Source of the DNA: Dendrolimus kikuchii
Taxonomy: Eukaryota > Arthropoda > Insecta > Lepidoptera > Lasiocampidae
Length of the DNA stretch: 64,000 bases
Reading direction: 5' to 3'
Assembly: GCA_019925095.2 (NCBI GenBank)
Contig: CM034415.1
Coordinates: 12,010,833 to 12,074,832 of the forward strand
Part shown: positions 1-11,237 of the stretch, piece after piece
Layout of the letters: each line of letters opens with the position of its first letter
Position numbering within the stretch: position 1 is the stretch's first letter
Notes under the pieces: model-generated
The model's input: the letters and a program-made list of their open reading frames with translations, nothing else
Database searches by the model: none
Told to the model about the DNA's origin: nothing
Made by a program: the position numbers and the translations under genes

Positions 1-52
1 ATAGTTGTGTAAGCATTATAGGTATATATTATTATTTTCTCCATTATATATA

Positions 53-474
53 CAGTGTAAACTCTGTATAACGACACCGAAGCGACTGCATTTTATAGTG
101 TTATAAAGAGGTGTCGTTAAATGGAGAGAAGTCTGATATTTTTCTCTGACGTCTTTTGCTGCACCAACCAATTTTTATTTTTTACTCATTTTATTCATAT
201 CTTGCAATATTGAGGCATGTTTATGATAAAGGAAGTACTTAGAAATTTCAGTATGTATGATGCCGACAGTCGAGTTTATTACGGCACACAGCTTCGCAGC
301 TCTTACTAATTTTTGTAACTTAAAAGGTACTTTTTATTATTTAATTATTGAGAGTGGGTGTAATGCTATATAGAGTGTATCATTATATGGAAGACGAGCT
401 AAACCAACCAAAGCTAAGTGATTTCGACGCTTAAGGGAGTTTGTCGTTAAATCGAGTGACGTTATATGGAGCTG
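53..474. mobile_element. pogo/Tigger-like MITE, copy 1
   Basis: The left end reads CAGTGTAAACTCTGTATAACG and the right end is its imperfect inverse (GTTATATGGAGCTG), and both sides are flanked by TA. A CAG-starting terminal inverted repeat with TA target duplication fits the pogo branch of Tc1/mariner. There is no transposase frame. A second, longer copy lies at 15742-16739 and shares the interior. Confidence 0.65.
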
Positions 475-476
475 TA

Positions 477-1380
477 AATAATTCTATAATAACTTCAGAT
501 TTGCGTTTCGTACTGAACATTGTCACTTTTAGACTTCATAAGGTTGTATTTTCATATAAAAAGAAATTAAAATTTCTTTTGTCTACAATCAAATACTTAT
601 TTTAACTAATTATTTCTATGTTATTATCTTTAATGAAATTTAATTGCAAATTAAATTAAATGGCGTTAAATGAATTTTTTTGAATTAAAAATGCCTCTAA
701 TAGGGGGGCAGTAATTTAATTATTTTACAAAACGTGGCAGCCTCATAAACTTGTACAACCATACAAACCTATGACGTCATAAGTCTGTACAAGTATATGC
801 GGTCAAATAGCGCATCAATTATTGTACAGTGCATTAATTAAGGTTATCTCTATGATATTTTAAAAGTAGGATGTGAAGATGTCATTTTGACGGCCGTTCT
901 TTTACGTGTAAATAAGGTAAGAATCTATTGTAACATGCGTCCGCATGCCTATTATTCATCGTTGAAGCGAAACACGGAAATGGAAGACTGAAGCTGTAAA
1001 TTAATCATGTAAATATAATTAGTGTATTGAGTACTACTTAAGTGTTAATTGTAATATTTCTATGTATAGAAGTTTCAATCGGCCAGTAAAGAAGGTTATA
1101 TATAATACGGCGCAAAACTAAAATGCATTCGTGAAGTTCGTGCGCGTCATTGCGCAGTATACGGTTCACAGACGGAGCTGAGAGGGGAGAGTGTTGTCTC
1201 GCTCTTTCGCACGACACTCCGTAAGGTTGACCGACTTCGCTCGAAGTGCTTTTTGTAACTGTGGACAGTTGTTTAATACAATAGGTATGATGAGTGGATC
1301 TCACAAGTCTGCCTCTTGATTGGCAGTTGTGATACTGTTAGCTAAATAATATTGCAGTGATATATATAATTTGTAAAATG
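477..1380. other. intergenic stretch without recognised gene
   Basis: AT-rich DNA with a more GC-rich patch around 1130-1270. The open frames here are short and have no family resemblance I can name. No RNA gene or clear repeat boundary was seen. Confidence 0.5.
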
Positions 1381-1981
1381 GGTTATGGTGTTTGAAAGAG
1401 AAGAAACCAGAACGAATGCAAGGATAATGGTCGATGATGTTATGCTGGAGCAAGTGAATGAGTTTGTATATCTTGGATGTGCTTTTAGCAGGGATGGAAG
1501 GTACACCGCTGATATAGAAAGAAGAGTGAATTTGGGGAATAGTGTAAATGGAGCGTTAGGTGAACTTCTAGGCGCTAAGAACCTCAGCCAGAAGGCCCAG
1601 CTCGCCATACACAACGCGGTGCTGGTACCTACGCTCACGTATGGAAGCGAGAGTTGGGTATGGAAGAGAGAGCATGGAAGTAGAGTAATCTGCGGAGTGA
1701 CGCTTGCGGACCGCGTTCCTAATACCGAAGTAAGAAAGAGAGTGTCGGGGTGAAGGTAAGGAAAGGAATGCTCCGGTGGTTCGGCACACCTTCCATGATC
1801 AAATTGATCGTGTAATAGCAGAAGGTGATGTCAGGAGCTTTAAGAACAGACGAGCGTGCATGACAAGAGTCATGAATGTCAAAGAAGCAAGTGAGGTGTG
1901 TAAGAATAAGCCTAAATGGCACTCTGTTGTTCGTGCCTACCCCGCAAGGGAGCTGGCGTGAAGTTATGTATGTATGTATGT
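1381..1981 (+). mobile_element. RTE-like LINE 3' fragment (family A), internally deleted
   Basis: Homologous to the C-terminal part of the long copy at 17459-18702, ending in the same (TATG)n tail. It encodes the YLGCAFSRDGRY and TYGSESWVW segments, then breaks. Relative to the long copy two internal blocks are missing, around 1684-1690 (about 29 bp) and 1782-1785 (about 90 bp). The copy at 11238-11700 lacks the same two blocks. 5'-truncated and non-functional. Confidence 0.85.
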
Positions 1982-2536
1982 ATAATAGGATAATTTTCTT
2001 AATGTGCGCTTTTCTTTATATCCTCGTTTACAGATAGCCTTCAGTGTGTTGCCTCTACTGGAATTCCCCCCCTTTTTTGAGATTAATGTGAATTATTTTT
2101 ACGAATGTACTTATTTTTAAATAATAATTTAATATTTCGCAATCTCCTTTGCAACTTGTCAATAATAATTTCTCGAATGTGTTTTGTCTCATTTATTTTT
2201 GACTTTTAATTAAATAATAAGTATAATTTAAGAAGAATACGACTCTAGTTCCAATCGCCCAATGAAAATTGTACTCATTAATAAACTTGTGATTCGCACC
2301 GAACTAGATGGCGCTGCAAGACGCGTTCTGACTTTGTTTATTCTATTATTAACGATTAATGAATACTAGCCTTGCCCGCGACGTTGCTCGGATATTTTAT
2401 CGCTCGTAACTTGTTGACCAGACTGGACTCGGCCCCAGTGTTGCAACCGCTTTCCATTACATGAGCCGTTTGCCTGTTTGCCAACTTTGCAAAAAAAATA
2501 ACTGTAATATCTCATAATAAATAATAATAATATTAA
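1982..2536. other. intergenic, with a short dispersed-element remnant
   Basis: Mostly AT-rich unique-looking sequence. About 2366-2450 carries the decayed lepidopteran remnant containing GCCCGCGACGTTGCTCGG, related to the pieces at 4362, 12868, 23775 and 63735. No gene seen. Confidence 0.5.
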
Positions 2537-2915
2537 TAACCCTTAGCCACTCATACCCATGTTGCCCCTGTCTGTGGCGAGTCATCATCTGCCCATTTTT
2601 CAATGTTCCCCGAACATTGCGACGGGCAGACGCCATAGTCCCCATATTCCCAGACCCTTAATAACAGTAGCAGTTCACCCCAATAGCCCGGTACTTTTTC
2701 TCCTCATTTCCCACAATAGTCCTACACTGGCCGGAGTTTGTCCTTGGGTGCATTACTATGTGGTGTCGACAGCGATAATCGCCGGTCATTGTCACGCCAC
2801 ATTTACATCAAATTTGTCAAGGGGCCTCTACGTGTTGGCCTCCCCATGGCCCCAGGCAGACCCTCCAAAAGTCCGGCCCGTGATCTCGAAAGACATACAA
2901 TATTAATAAAATAAA
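2537..2915 (+). repeat. retroposon family D, 5'-truncated copy
   Basis: About 370 bp closely matching 56000-56406. It ends with an A-rich tail containing AATAAA-like sequence, so the transcript strand is plus. The open frame through it is incidental; no protein domain was recognised. It could be the 3' UTR of a LINE. Confidence 0.7.
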
Positions 2916-3553
2916 AATACATTTATTTTTTTAGTGGAAACTTAATTGATATGTATTTTATATTGTAAGAATTATAAGTATTGTATATTTCCCAAATAAA
3001 TGAAATAAATAAATCTCTGTGTTGGTTAAAATGGTGGCCGTGTAAGTCCACTTGCGGCGCCATCTTGAGGTGTATCATTTTAAAAAGTGTTTTTGTTCGG
3101 CGATGGTCGAGCCTTGTATTGTTCTTTCACGGTAATAGTCATAAGGGTAATTTCGTATTGTTATGGTGGGGCTTCACCTGAGATAACGTTAAAGATATTG
3201 ACTGTGGCCCCAAATGCGTCTTATAGAGTTGAAAATAACATACATGAATTATCTGTCAATATTTAATGTCATTAACAATAACGCATTAAATCTGCGTGAG
3301 ACTGCTTATAACTGTAACGTTATCACAGATGAGGTCCGACCATTATTATAATTGTACTATGAATATTGCACAAAAGGTGAAGATTGTTGAATTTGTAAAT
3401 ATGATTTTTTGTAAAATGAATGGACATGATGTGTCGGTGTGTTTGTTTGTGTATATATAGGGATATTCGTGCGCTTGTGTGTGCGTCAGTGACGTGTGTC
3501 CAAACAAACCGAAATAAAATATTTTGTGAAATGATCGTTTTATTTTCATATTT
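2916..3553. other. intergenic; contains a dispersed repeat (family G)
   Basis: About 3185-3340 resembles 53745-53910 and 57665-57790; the shared core contains ATCTGTCAATATT and GAACGTCAT-like words and runs to a 'TAACGTTATC' end. The remainder is not recognised. No gene seen. Confidence 0.45.
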
Positions 3554-3685
3554 GACTAGCTGTCCCAGCAGACGTTGTTCTGCCCTGAAGAAATAAAATT
3601 TAGAACCCGATTCCAGCGCCACCTACCGGATCCAAATGTAGGCTATCCCATCTTTCAAGTCGGATTAAACTGTACACGGTGTGCA
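3554..3685 (+). repeat. dispersed remnant family K
   Basis: Contains CTAGCTGTCCCAGCAGACG and 'GCGCCACCTACCGG'. The same sequence recurs at 24168-24356 (plus) and inverted at 7450-7645. A decayed interspersed element, non-coding. Confidence 0.6.
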
Positions 3686-4010
3686 AATTTGTTTTTTTTT
3701 TTTTTTATTGCAGGAGATCAGCAAACAGGCAAACGGCCCACTTGATGGAAAGCGGTTACCATCGCCTATGGACATTTGCAACAGCAAAGTTGCTACAAAT
3801 GCGCTGCTGCTCTCTTAAGGTAAACTGAAACCTGGTCACTAATGCCGGAACAGAACTCAAGGTTGTTATGGCGACATACTTTAGAGCAGGGGTGGTAGCC
3901 ATCCAGTCGGGCAAATGCCCAACCACCTGGCTGTGGGTTGTTTTGTCGCCTCTTACGACAGGCCGCCCCAACGCAGGAAATTGTATTCTTTCTCCGTTCC
4001 TGCACGGATA
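3686..4010 (-). mobile_element. poly(A) retroposon family B
   Basis: A roughly 320-bp repeat found about 13 times in this window. Read on the minus strand it starts near TCCGTGCAGGAACGG and ends in TGCAATAAA followed by a long A run, which gives the orientation. It contains the word CGTAAGAGGCGACTAAA. It is a SINE or a short 3' piece of a LINE; the frames through it are incidental. Confidence 0.8.
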
Positions 4011-4080
4011 AAGATGATTAAAATCGGTCAAGTAATATAGGAGTCCATCGCGGACAAACAACGTAATTTATATATATTAA

Positions 4081-4361
4081 GATTATGAATTGAAACTGTA
4101 CAATGAAAATCGGGTAAGTGCGTGTCGTATCATGCACTTAGGGTTCATTAACGACGGTGATACCTTAAAAAACAATGAATAAATTGTTGTGTTGCCATAA
4201 TAAAAATACATTTACACTTGAAGTAGAACATTGCAATGAAATAATTATGATACGTTTGGTATGGAGTTTTTTATTAAAAGGGTCATAAAATTCCGTTGAA
4301 GCCAGCAGCACAGAGCTTTGCATCAGGTAATCAGTCAGTAGTATTCCAGTTATATAAATAA
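4081..4361 (+). repeat. direct repeat, left copy
   Basis: A 281-bp sequence repeated at 4601-4881 with scattered substitutions. The two copies flank a dispersed element at 4362-4600. Non-coding. Confidence 0.85.
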
Positions 4362-4600
4362 CTAGCTGTGCCCGCGACGTCGTCCGCGTGGAATTTGCTT
4401 TCAAAACCATCCGATTTTGAAACATTCTTCATTGGTGCTCCGCTCCTATTGGTCTCAGCGTGATGACATATAGCCTATAGCCTTCCTCGATAAATGGGCT
4501 ATCCAACACTGAAAGAATTTTTCAAATCAAACCAGTAGTTCCTGAGATTAGCGCGTTCAAACAAACAAACTCTAACAGCTTTATATATTAGTATAGATTT
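4362..4600 (+). repeat. dispersed remnant family I between direct repeats
   Basis: Starts CTAGCTGTGCCCGCGACG and ends near TATATTAGTATAGAT, the two ends typical of a very common lepidopteran interspersed element. An inverted relative lies at 21380-21640. Non-coding. Confidence 0.6.
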
Positions 4601-4881
4601 AATTATGAATTGAAACTGTACAATGAAAATCGGGTAAGTGCGTGTCGTATCATGCACTTATGGTTCATTAACGACGGTGATACCTTAAAAATAATGAATA
4701 AATTGTAGTGTTGCCGTAATAAAAATACATTTACACTTGAAGTAAAACATGGCAATGAAATAATTATGATACGTTTGGTATGCAGTTTTTTATTAAAAGA
4801 GTCCTAAAATTTCTTTGAAGCCAGCAGCACAGAGCTTTGCATCAGGTAATCCGTCAGCAGTATTCCAGTTATATAAATAAT
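4601..4881 (+). repeat. direct repeat, right copy
   Basis: Second copy of 4081-4361 at a spacing of 520 bp. The pair looks like a tandem duplication whose second unit lacks the family I element. Confidence 0.85.
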
Positions 4882-4965
4882 TACCTAGCAGGATAAAAAA
4901 GGTCCTTTTGTTTGGTAAAAATATTAATAATTCTCTTTCTTAATTCTCTCACATTTTTTATTAAT

Positions 4966-5205
4966 CATCATCATCCGAGCGTTAATTCCCGGTTGCGTTC
5001 GGAGCGTTCACTCCGACGCCCAGGGTCCGCTTTCCTACTTTTTCTACTCCACTTCGCGCGGTCTTCAGCATCCCCCGTTTTGAGACCATTGGTACGCATG
5101 TCATCCTTCACAAGGTCAAGCCAACATTTCTTGGGCCTTCCCCTTCGACCGGGACCTGGCGGAGGCGGCATGGCTACACATTTATTCCCCACATAATTTT
5201 TTATT
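4966..5205 (-). mobile_element. RTE-like LINE tail (family RTE-B)
   Basis: Encodes, on the minus strand, a C-terminal segment with PPPPGPGRRGRPKKCW and DDMRTNG, followed by a short (ATG)n-type tail at 4966-4980. A second copy with the same segment lies at 41568-42390. Only the last 70 or so residues remain; no catalytic domain. Confidence 0.75.
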
Positions 5206-5224
5206 ATGACTGTATAACTTTACA

Positions 5225-6010
5225 TTGATATTGATTATTCTTAATTACACAAAATAAGTTTATTACACATATCTGTCTACTTGCCAAAATGGCTTCTCAG
5301 AAGAGAGTGCCAGTCTTCCTTATTTTTTTTTTAATGCGAGCTTGCTTACAGTCGAGATACCAAAAGCATCTCTGGTCTTCTCGAGGTCGCCAGCCTTCAG
5401 CTGGCACCCGGAGAGACTGGTACGCGCATTACTTCCCTCCCTGAGTTAGGTTCCGTTTACCGCGGGGGGCCTTTAGCTTGCTAGGAGAGCAAAGGACCTT
5501 CTACCTCCACACAACGAAGTGGGGTGTGTTCTCCCAGGGCACACTCCAGGCACTTTATTGCGCTGTATCGGCTGGGCGTAACTATGTTCTAAATCTCAGC
5601 CTTTCCAACACATACAAAGCGCAGGGTCGTCAGGGAGGAGGGGGTTTTTAGTGGGTATTGGGGTTGCTCGCTCGTGCAGCAACGCTCGGAGTCTTCCACA
5701 CTATTCTGTGACGTCGATCGCGGGCGGAGCGCTGCCAAGAGCATACTATTGCTGCAGTGTTATCGCCCCCGACCGACGCGTGTCGTTCCCCCAAGCAACG
5801 ACCCAGTTTGTGCGTAAATCGGTTAAGCATTTTCCCTCGCCTCAAAAACAAAAAAAAAAAAAACCAAGAGCGTCCCAACTGTGGCGCCATCTCTTATTTC
5901 ATTACTGTAAAATACAGTCTCATCTGCAGTTATTATACCTCAATATATTGTTACTCAATAATTAAATATCACGCTAGAGGTCGCTACGGCATTTACAAAT
6001 ATTATTCGCT
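5225..6010. repeat. dispersed element L, split by a retroposon insertion
   Basis: 5225-5367 and 5872-6010 together match the uninterrupted copy at 44715-45000 (shared words include TTATTACACATATCTGTCTA and CTAGAGGTCGCTACG). The gap is the family C retroposon at 5368-5862. Confidence 0.75.
5368..5862 (+). mobile_element. poly(A) retroposon family C with 9-bp target duplication
   Basis: A 495-bp insertion ending in a long A run. It is flanked by ACCAAAAGC (5359-5367) and ACCAAGAGC (5863-5871), and the intact target is present at 44.8 kb. A shorter copy lies at 50078-50503 and a diverged relative at 48815-49210. No domain recognised; SINE or LINE 3' end. Confidence 0.8.
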
Positions 6011-6440
6011 AACAAAAACGGAAATTGGATTACTAGAAAAGCGCTAAGATGGCTTTAAAATTAGAACCAGCTACATTAGTGCAAATCTAGCATTAGAGGC
6101 AGACAGCTTTTTCAGTAATTTTTCAAACCAATCACTTCGTAAAACTCTGCATTCGTTCAAGGTACATATCTTTTAAATACCACGAATGTATATTATAATT
6201 AAATAAAGAAGTAAATGTCTGTTGGTGCTAGTTAGTTGCGTTGCTTCTTCTTTAAGTGACTCAAATTGCTTTGGAAACGATGGTGGACTCGTGACTTCAA
6301 TAAGTAATCTGTAAGATTCCAATTTGCAATAAATACATTAATTTTCATTATCATTCCAATGATATCAAGTCCGTAAATGTGTCACTGCTAGGTGGATTGG
6401 TCAGCTTCACACATCAGCTACGGTGATCAATTTGCAAGCA
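6011..6440. other. intergenic, no feature recognised
   Basis: AT-rich sequence without a convincing coding region, RNA gene or repeat match inside the window. Confidence 0.5.
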
Positions 6441-6752
6441 GTCGACTTGACCAGTGGTTATAACAGTATAATAACAGCCCATAACTGCCCCACTGCTGGG
6501 CTCGGGCCTCCCACTGTAGGGAAACTGACAGTATACCCGCCACGCTTGTCCAAGGCGGCTTGGCAGGTTTGGCACATCGGTTATCTCGATGTGCAGGTTG
6601 CATCACGATGTTTTCCTTCACCGTTATTAATACGTGGTAATTGTAATATGCACATTAGGTCAGAAAACTGCCTAAGTGGTGCATGCGTTCCGGCCAGGAT
6701 CGAACCCGCGCCCTTTGAGTCTAGGACGCGTGCGCTAGCCATTCCGCTACTT
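6441..6752 (-). mobile_element. tRNA-derived SINE
   Basis: On the minus strand the head (about 6752-6670) is tRNA-like. It has an A-box-like TAGCGGAATGGC and a perfect B box GGTTCGATCC, the internal RNA polymerase III promoter. The body continues with GTGAAGGAAAACATCGTGATG and a GC-rich end containing CAGCAGTGGGGCAGTTATGG, as in lepidopteran SINEs. A partial body copy lies at 44563-44690. Confidence 0.8.
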
Positions 6753-6774
6753 TTTTTTTTTTAAACCTCGCACT

Positions 6775-6985
6775 GCTTTTTCCTTTCGATTTCGTCACGA
6801 GCCTTTTTGGACATAATTTCGGTTATCATACTATTCACATTCTAAGATAGTATGCGCCGCGGTGTAAACTTTTTCGCAGTAAGGGCATGTTTCTATATCT
6901 ACTTTCCTAATCCTGCGCAAGTAGTCCTGGAAGCAGCCATGGCCAGTTAGCATCTTCGTTACGCTACCACGACTTACAGTGGTTA
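6775..6985 (-). mobile_element. R1-type LINE C-terminal remnant
   Basis: The minus-strand frame reads HGCFQDYLRRIRKVDIETC, then PYC and AAHTILEC. This matches the zinc-knuckle tail that follows RNase H in R1-clade LINEs (HGCF...C..C...H...C pattern). A stop follows soon after. The remnant is about 200 bp. Confidence 0.65.
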
Positions 6986-7449
6986 AAGAAATAAAACTAA
7001 TCCAATACGAAAATATATTTTAATCATAATAACAAAAAAACTTTTTACAAAAATTGTGTATTTTTCATATTTACAGCACTTTCAGTGCTTTAATGGACAT
7101 CCTCGATTTGGATTGTCCACTTTTATAATTTTACCTTTTAATCAAATAATATTTTGAGTGTTGCCATTTTTCACATCGAAATTCCAAAACGCCACTCTTC
7201 AATCAAAAGTCTATATATCCATTCATGAACTGAAAATAAATTGTCATTTGAAATATTCTCAATACATAATTATTTGTAAAATAATATTATTTTTTACTCA
7301 AATATAAATCAGGTATTTTGATGTTTTCCAAATTTATTTGTCTGTTAAATTCGGAGATAAAGGTGAAATCACGATTTTTAGACAACGATAATTCAAAAAT
7401 GTTTAGGTGCCATTTTCAATATGCAGAAAAACTAACGTGATAATCTAAA
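6986..7449. other. intergenic, no feature recognised
   Basis: AT-rich, no coding signal or clear repeat. Confidence 0.5.
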
Positions 7450-7645
7450 TATATATATATAAAAATGAATCGTAGAAAGGTATGTACGCCCGTAACTTGA
7501 GAACGACTACCGATTTTGATGAAATGTTTTGTGTTTGTGTGGATTCCCGGATGGTTTAGATTTACAATTAAAACCGGTAGGTGGCGCTGGATTCGGGTTC
7601 TTGATTTTATTTCTTCAATGCAGGACAACATCTGCCAGAACCCCT
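7450..7645 (-). repeat. dispersed remnant family K, inverted copy
   Basis: Reverse complement of 3554-3680 and 24168-24356, including the CCGGTAGGTGGCGCTGG block. It is preceded by a short (AT)n run at 7451-7462. Confidence 0.6.
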
Positions 7646-8869
7646 AGTATGATATAAAGAAGAATACTATCTTCGTTCATGATATAGATACATTGTATTT
7701 TTACCTTTAGTTCTAGAAATCCGGTACACCTATGGTAAACAATGGACCTACAGCCGCCATGTTGAAATTTCATAAGAATTAGGGCTGCCAGTACTAAAAT
7801 AAAAAGTTGTTTAATCTTTAACGGCATTATTATTATCAATATAAAGAAGGTAGGTAATTATAACATTATCCCAGATGTAGCCCGAGTGTTATAATATATG
7901 ATTATTTGAGATTAATGTGATATATTCAAATGTCTGTGATGATTATTAATAGATTGGCAACACCGCGAACATAGCGATACTCTTCATTCCATAGATAAGT
8001 TAGGAGCACTATAAATATAGTCTGTGAAAAATTGCATTTTTTTTTAATATATAGAGGGCAGAGAAGCCAGTGCAGTGGCCTTCATGTAGAACGCAACAGT
8101 TTGCACCACATGACACTGACATTAATACATGTCAACTGATTTGACGCGTGTCAATGTCAGCCTATATGTAAACTAAAACAAAAAAAATAAATGAAGTGAA
8201 GACCAGTACTTCTGGTTAATAAAAAAACAGAATAATAATCAACAGACAAATGCACATTGTATACGAAGAAACAGTTAAGCAAGTTCGCTTGTGTAATGGC
8301 TATAAATGTACAACAGACTACTTCGAGATTGATCCCATACACCCAGACTAAAGTAAATAAAGGAAAGCTTACGAAATTTCCCACGTCAGGAAATGAACTT
8401 GAGACCTATGTGGTTCAGTGAGGTCGGCAAGCGAGGGCATCTACATAATTGTATCACCAACTTTAACGACTTTCAGACATCAACAATGTCTGATCAAGTC
8501 TAAATATGTGAAAAATACAATGACACAGCAGTCTTGAATTAGGAAAAGCTTTTTTAAAAAACTCTTTAAATACAAGCTTCTGAGATCCTGGATATCATGT
8601 AGCAGCATAGTGCTAGCCAAGACAAGTAAAACGAGCCCAAACACGACGGGTCTATCTTGTCTAGTACAGTAGTTCCTATGGCCACCTTCCGACTCCATCA
8701 TCAGACCACCTCCATATTATTGCATTGTCACGCGATATACATATGCGTGCAAAATTTCAGCTCAATCGGAAACCGGGAAGTTGGTCAAATTTAACTTGCA
8801 AGATTCCAACCGAACTTACATACATACATCCATTGCAAGTTAAATTAACAAACAAACTTCGTTTAAAAA
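7646..8869. other. intergenic, no gene seen
   Basis: Low-complexity AT-rich DNA. 8740-8830 contains a degraded dispersed-element tail (AAAATTTCAGCTCAATCGG, then a CATACATACATC run). Nothing coding is supported. Confidence 0.45.
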
Positions 8870-9491
8870 AACCGACTTCAAAAACTAAAAAATATAAAAT
8901 AACTTATTTCTAAAGCTATTATTATTAATATATATTATCTAAAACATCTTAAAATCGGTGCTTAGTCATTTTCAAAATACAGTCATTTTTATGTTTTACT
9001 TTGCACCGACTTCAAGATGTTTTAGATAATATATATTAATAAAGCTTTAGAAATAAGTTATTTTATACTTTTTAGTGTCTAGTTATGTATGGGTAGACAT
9101 ACGACAGGTGCCGCGCTCCTTAAATAATATAGGTCCCAAGAAACGGGAACAAAAAAATGTTCGTAAAATGAAAACCACTGGGCCAAACTATGTTAAATTT
9201 TTAGGGGACCAAATGGCAACTATTCCGCATCAAACTAAACAAGAATCACGTAAATCGGATCATAAATCTCAGCGTAATCGGTGTACATATGGAACGAAAT
9301 GGAAGAATTTTCATAAAAAATGTTCATAAAATGAAAGCTACTGGGCCAAACTATGTCAAATTTCTAGGGGACCAAATGGTAGCTATTCCGCATCGAACAA
9401 AAAAGAATCACGTAAATCGGAGTAATTGGTGAACTTACATAAAAAAAAGATCCGACGAATTGAGAACCTCCTCCTTTTTTTGAAGTCGGTT
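8870..9491. mobile_element. element E with AACCGACTTCAAAAA ends and a long internal hairpin
   Basis: The outer ends are inverted: AACCGACTTCAAAAA at the left and TTTTTTTGAAGTCGGTT at the right. Inside, about 8887-8960 and 9007-9073 form a near-perfect inverted repeat of about 70 bp around a 45-nt loop. Related copies lie at 57815-58442 and, reversed, 52226-52620. No transposase; a non-autonomous element. Confidence 0.7.
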
Positions 9492-9754
9492 AAAAAGATT
9501 TTCCAATCAACCAAAGCGCCCCCCGTTTTCGTGAAGCGCGGCGCCATTTTGTTCAATACGCTTACTTAATTCTCAAGTCCGGTTTACATTGATCCACGCA
9601 CTGACTTCGAACTGGGGCTAGTGCTGGGGCCAGTGCTGGCGCCGAGAACATTCAAGCCGTTACTTATTTAGGGTGTACCCACATTATTGAAGTCGTATTT
9701 GATGCGATTGAATTGTACTGTTGGAAGAGTTGGCGAAGATGTTAGAAGAAGAAG

Positions 9755-9895
9755 TATTTAGATATTAAATTAGTTTGAGTATTTATGCATCTATTGCCTT
9801 TTTCCTGCACTACCTACATCACCTCATTCAAATTTTGATTTAGGTTGCCTGGAAGAGATCGCTTTGAGCAATACGACGCCTATTGGATTGCCTAC
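9755..9895 (+). repeat. LINE 3' UTR-like repeat family M
   Basis: Contains TTGCCTGGAAGAGATCGCTTT, a word common at lepidopteran LINE 3' ends. Inverted copies lie at 17285-17455 and 59600-59780. Non-coding fragment. Confidence 0.55.
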
Positions 9896-9901
9896 AAAAT
9901 A

Positions 9902-10222
9902 TATCCGTGCAGGAACGGAGAAAGAATACAATTTCCTGCGGCCGGGCGGCCTGTCGTAAGAGGCGACTAAACAACCCACAGCCAGGTGGTAGGGCATTTG
10001 CCCGACTGGATGGCTACCACCCCTGGTCTAGAGTATGTCGCCATAACAACCTTGAGTTGTGTTCCGGCTTTAGTGACCAGGTTCCAGTCTCCCTCAAGAG
10101 AGCAGCAGCGCATTTGTAGCACCTTTGGTGTTGCAAATGTCCATAGGCGATGGTAACCACTTTTCATCAAGTGGACCGTCTGCCTGTCTGCTGAACTCAT
10201 GCAATAAAAAAAAAAAAAAAAA
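9902..10222 (+). mobile_element. poly(A) retroposon family B
   Basis: Full-length-looking copy in plus orientation, from TCCGTGCAGGAACGG to TGCAATAAA plus about 20 A. Confidence 0.8.
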
Positions 10223-10507
10223 AAATATTATAAATATAGTGTGTTATCTCTCTCTCTTTCTCTATTTAGAAAAAAAATCAGCTTTTGGTAAGAAAACGTA
10301 TAGACGATAGAAATGAATTCTGCTTTTGATAAATCAATTGAGATTTGAAAATCTCAGTTGGCTTGAGTTTCCGATACGACGCGACTTCACCCTACAAGCC
10401 AGTGACAGCGACCGGCTTATTGCTAACTTCATTGTTTACGGCCAGTATCGCTGATGCGGGTGGATATTGAAGTCGGTAGCTGGGTCAATGTCAACCAGCT
10501 AATTTAT

Positions 10508-10830
10508 TTTATTTAAGTTTATGGCTTGGCAGCTAGGCCTTTAAGCCAGATATTAGTTTACAATATAGTTTCTTCTTTTTCTTAAGCCTATGTGTAGCAC
10601 AGCTGAATTGTAGGTAATCAGCTAGTGCCATTCAACGGAGTTCTTGTGACAACTCAAAAGGCTGCATTTGACTATACAGTTCACATTTCTCACAAAACAC
10701 ATTATTACTACTCAAAAACTATCAATATCCTACAACTATTGTTCATTTTAGAGTGATTTTACACATTTTTAGAAAATAAAACTGCACAGCACAACATCTC
10801 CTTTCAGTTCCCGCCAAAAAAAACCTGTCA
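10508..10830 (-). repeat. dispersed repeat family F
   Basis: Reverse complement of the repeat at 27215-27480, 30075-30335 and 46083-46330. Shared words include TGTGCTGTGCAGTTTTATTT and GAACAATAGTTGTAGGATA. Non-coding. Confidence 0.7.
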
Positions 10831-11237
10831 ACCAGCTTTCAAACTGACTTTGACAGTGTCGTGACGAGATCCATGTTTGATTCTGGAGTTATCGATAAAT
10901 CAACTTCGAGATTTGATTATTTATTTTTTATCTTGGTGGCCATTAGGGAAGTAGATGGCTTATCTCCAAACTTCGGAGGAGAACTGTCTCTGTGTAAGAA
11001 AAACAGTTTATGGCACTTCAACAATTTTTAATTCATATAGCAGTATAGGTTTTTGAAGCTGTATTTTCAACTGCTGGACTCATTTACAACTTCCCCTCCA
11101 TATAAGACGGTACTTATCTCCACCCTCCATATTTCAAACGCAAATACCGATATATTTGTCTTAGGCATGCTTGGGTATAATAATTTGGCATCCAGACGAA
11201 AGTTTGCATTGGTTTCCTATTTATTTAAATTGTTAAG
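10831..11237. other. intergenic, no feature recognised
   Basis: No coding region or repeat boundary could be supported. Confidence 0.45.

Noticed and set aside
2559..2906. 115-residue protein gene
   Set aside because: It lies within family D; the second copy breaks the frame and has the same non-coding 3' tail.
3756..4061. Conserved protein gene, because similar 70-100 residue frames recur many times
   Set aside because: The frames follow the family B retroposon and are open on both strands in different copies; there is no domain and each copy differs in frame.
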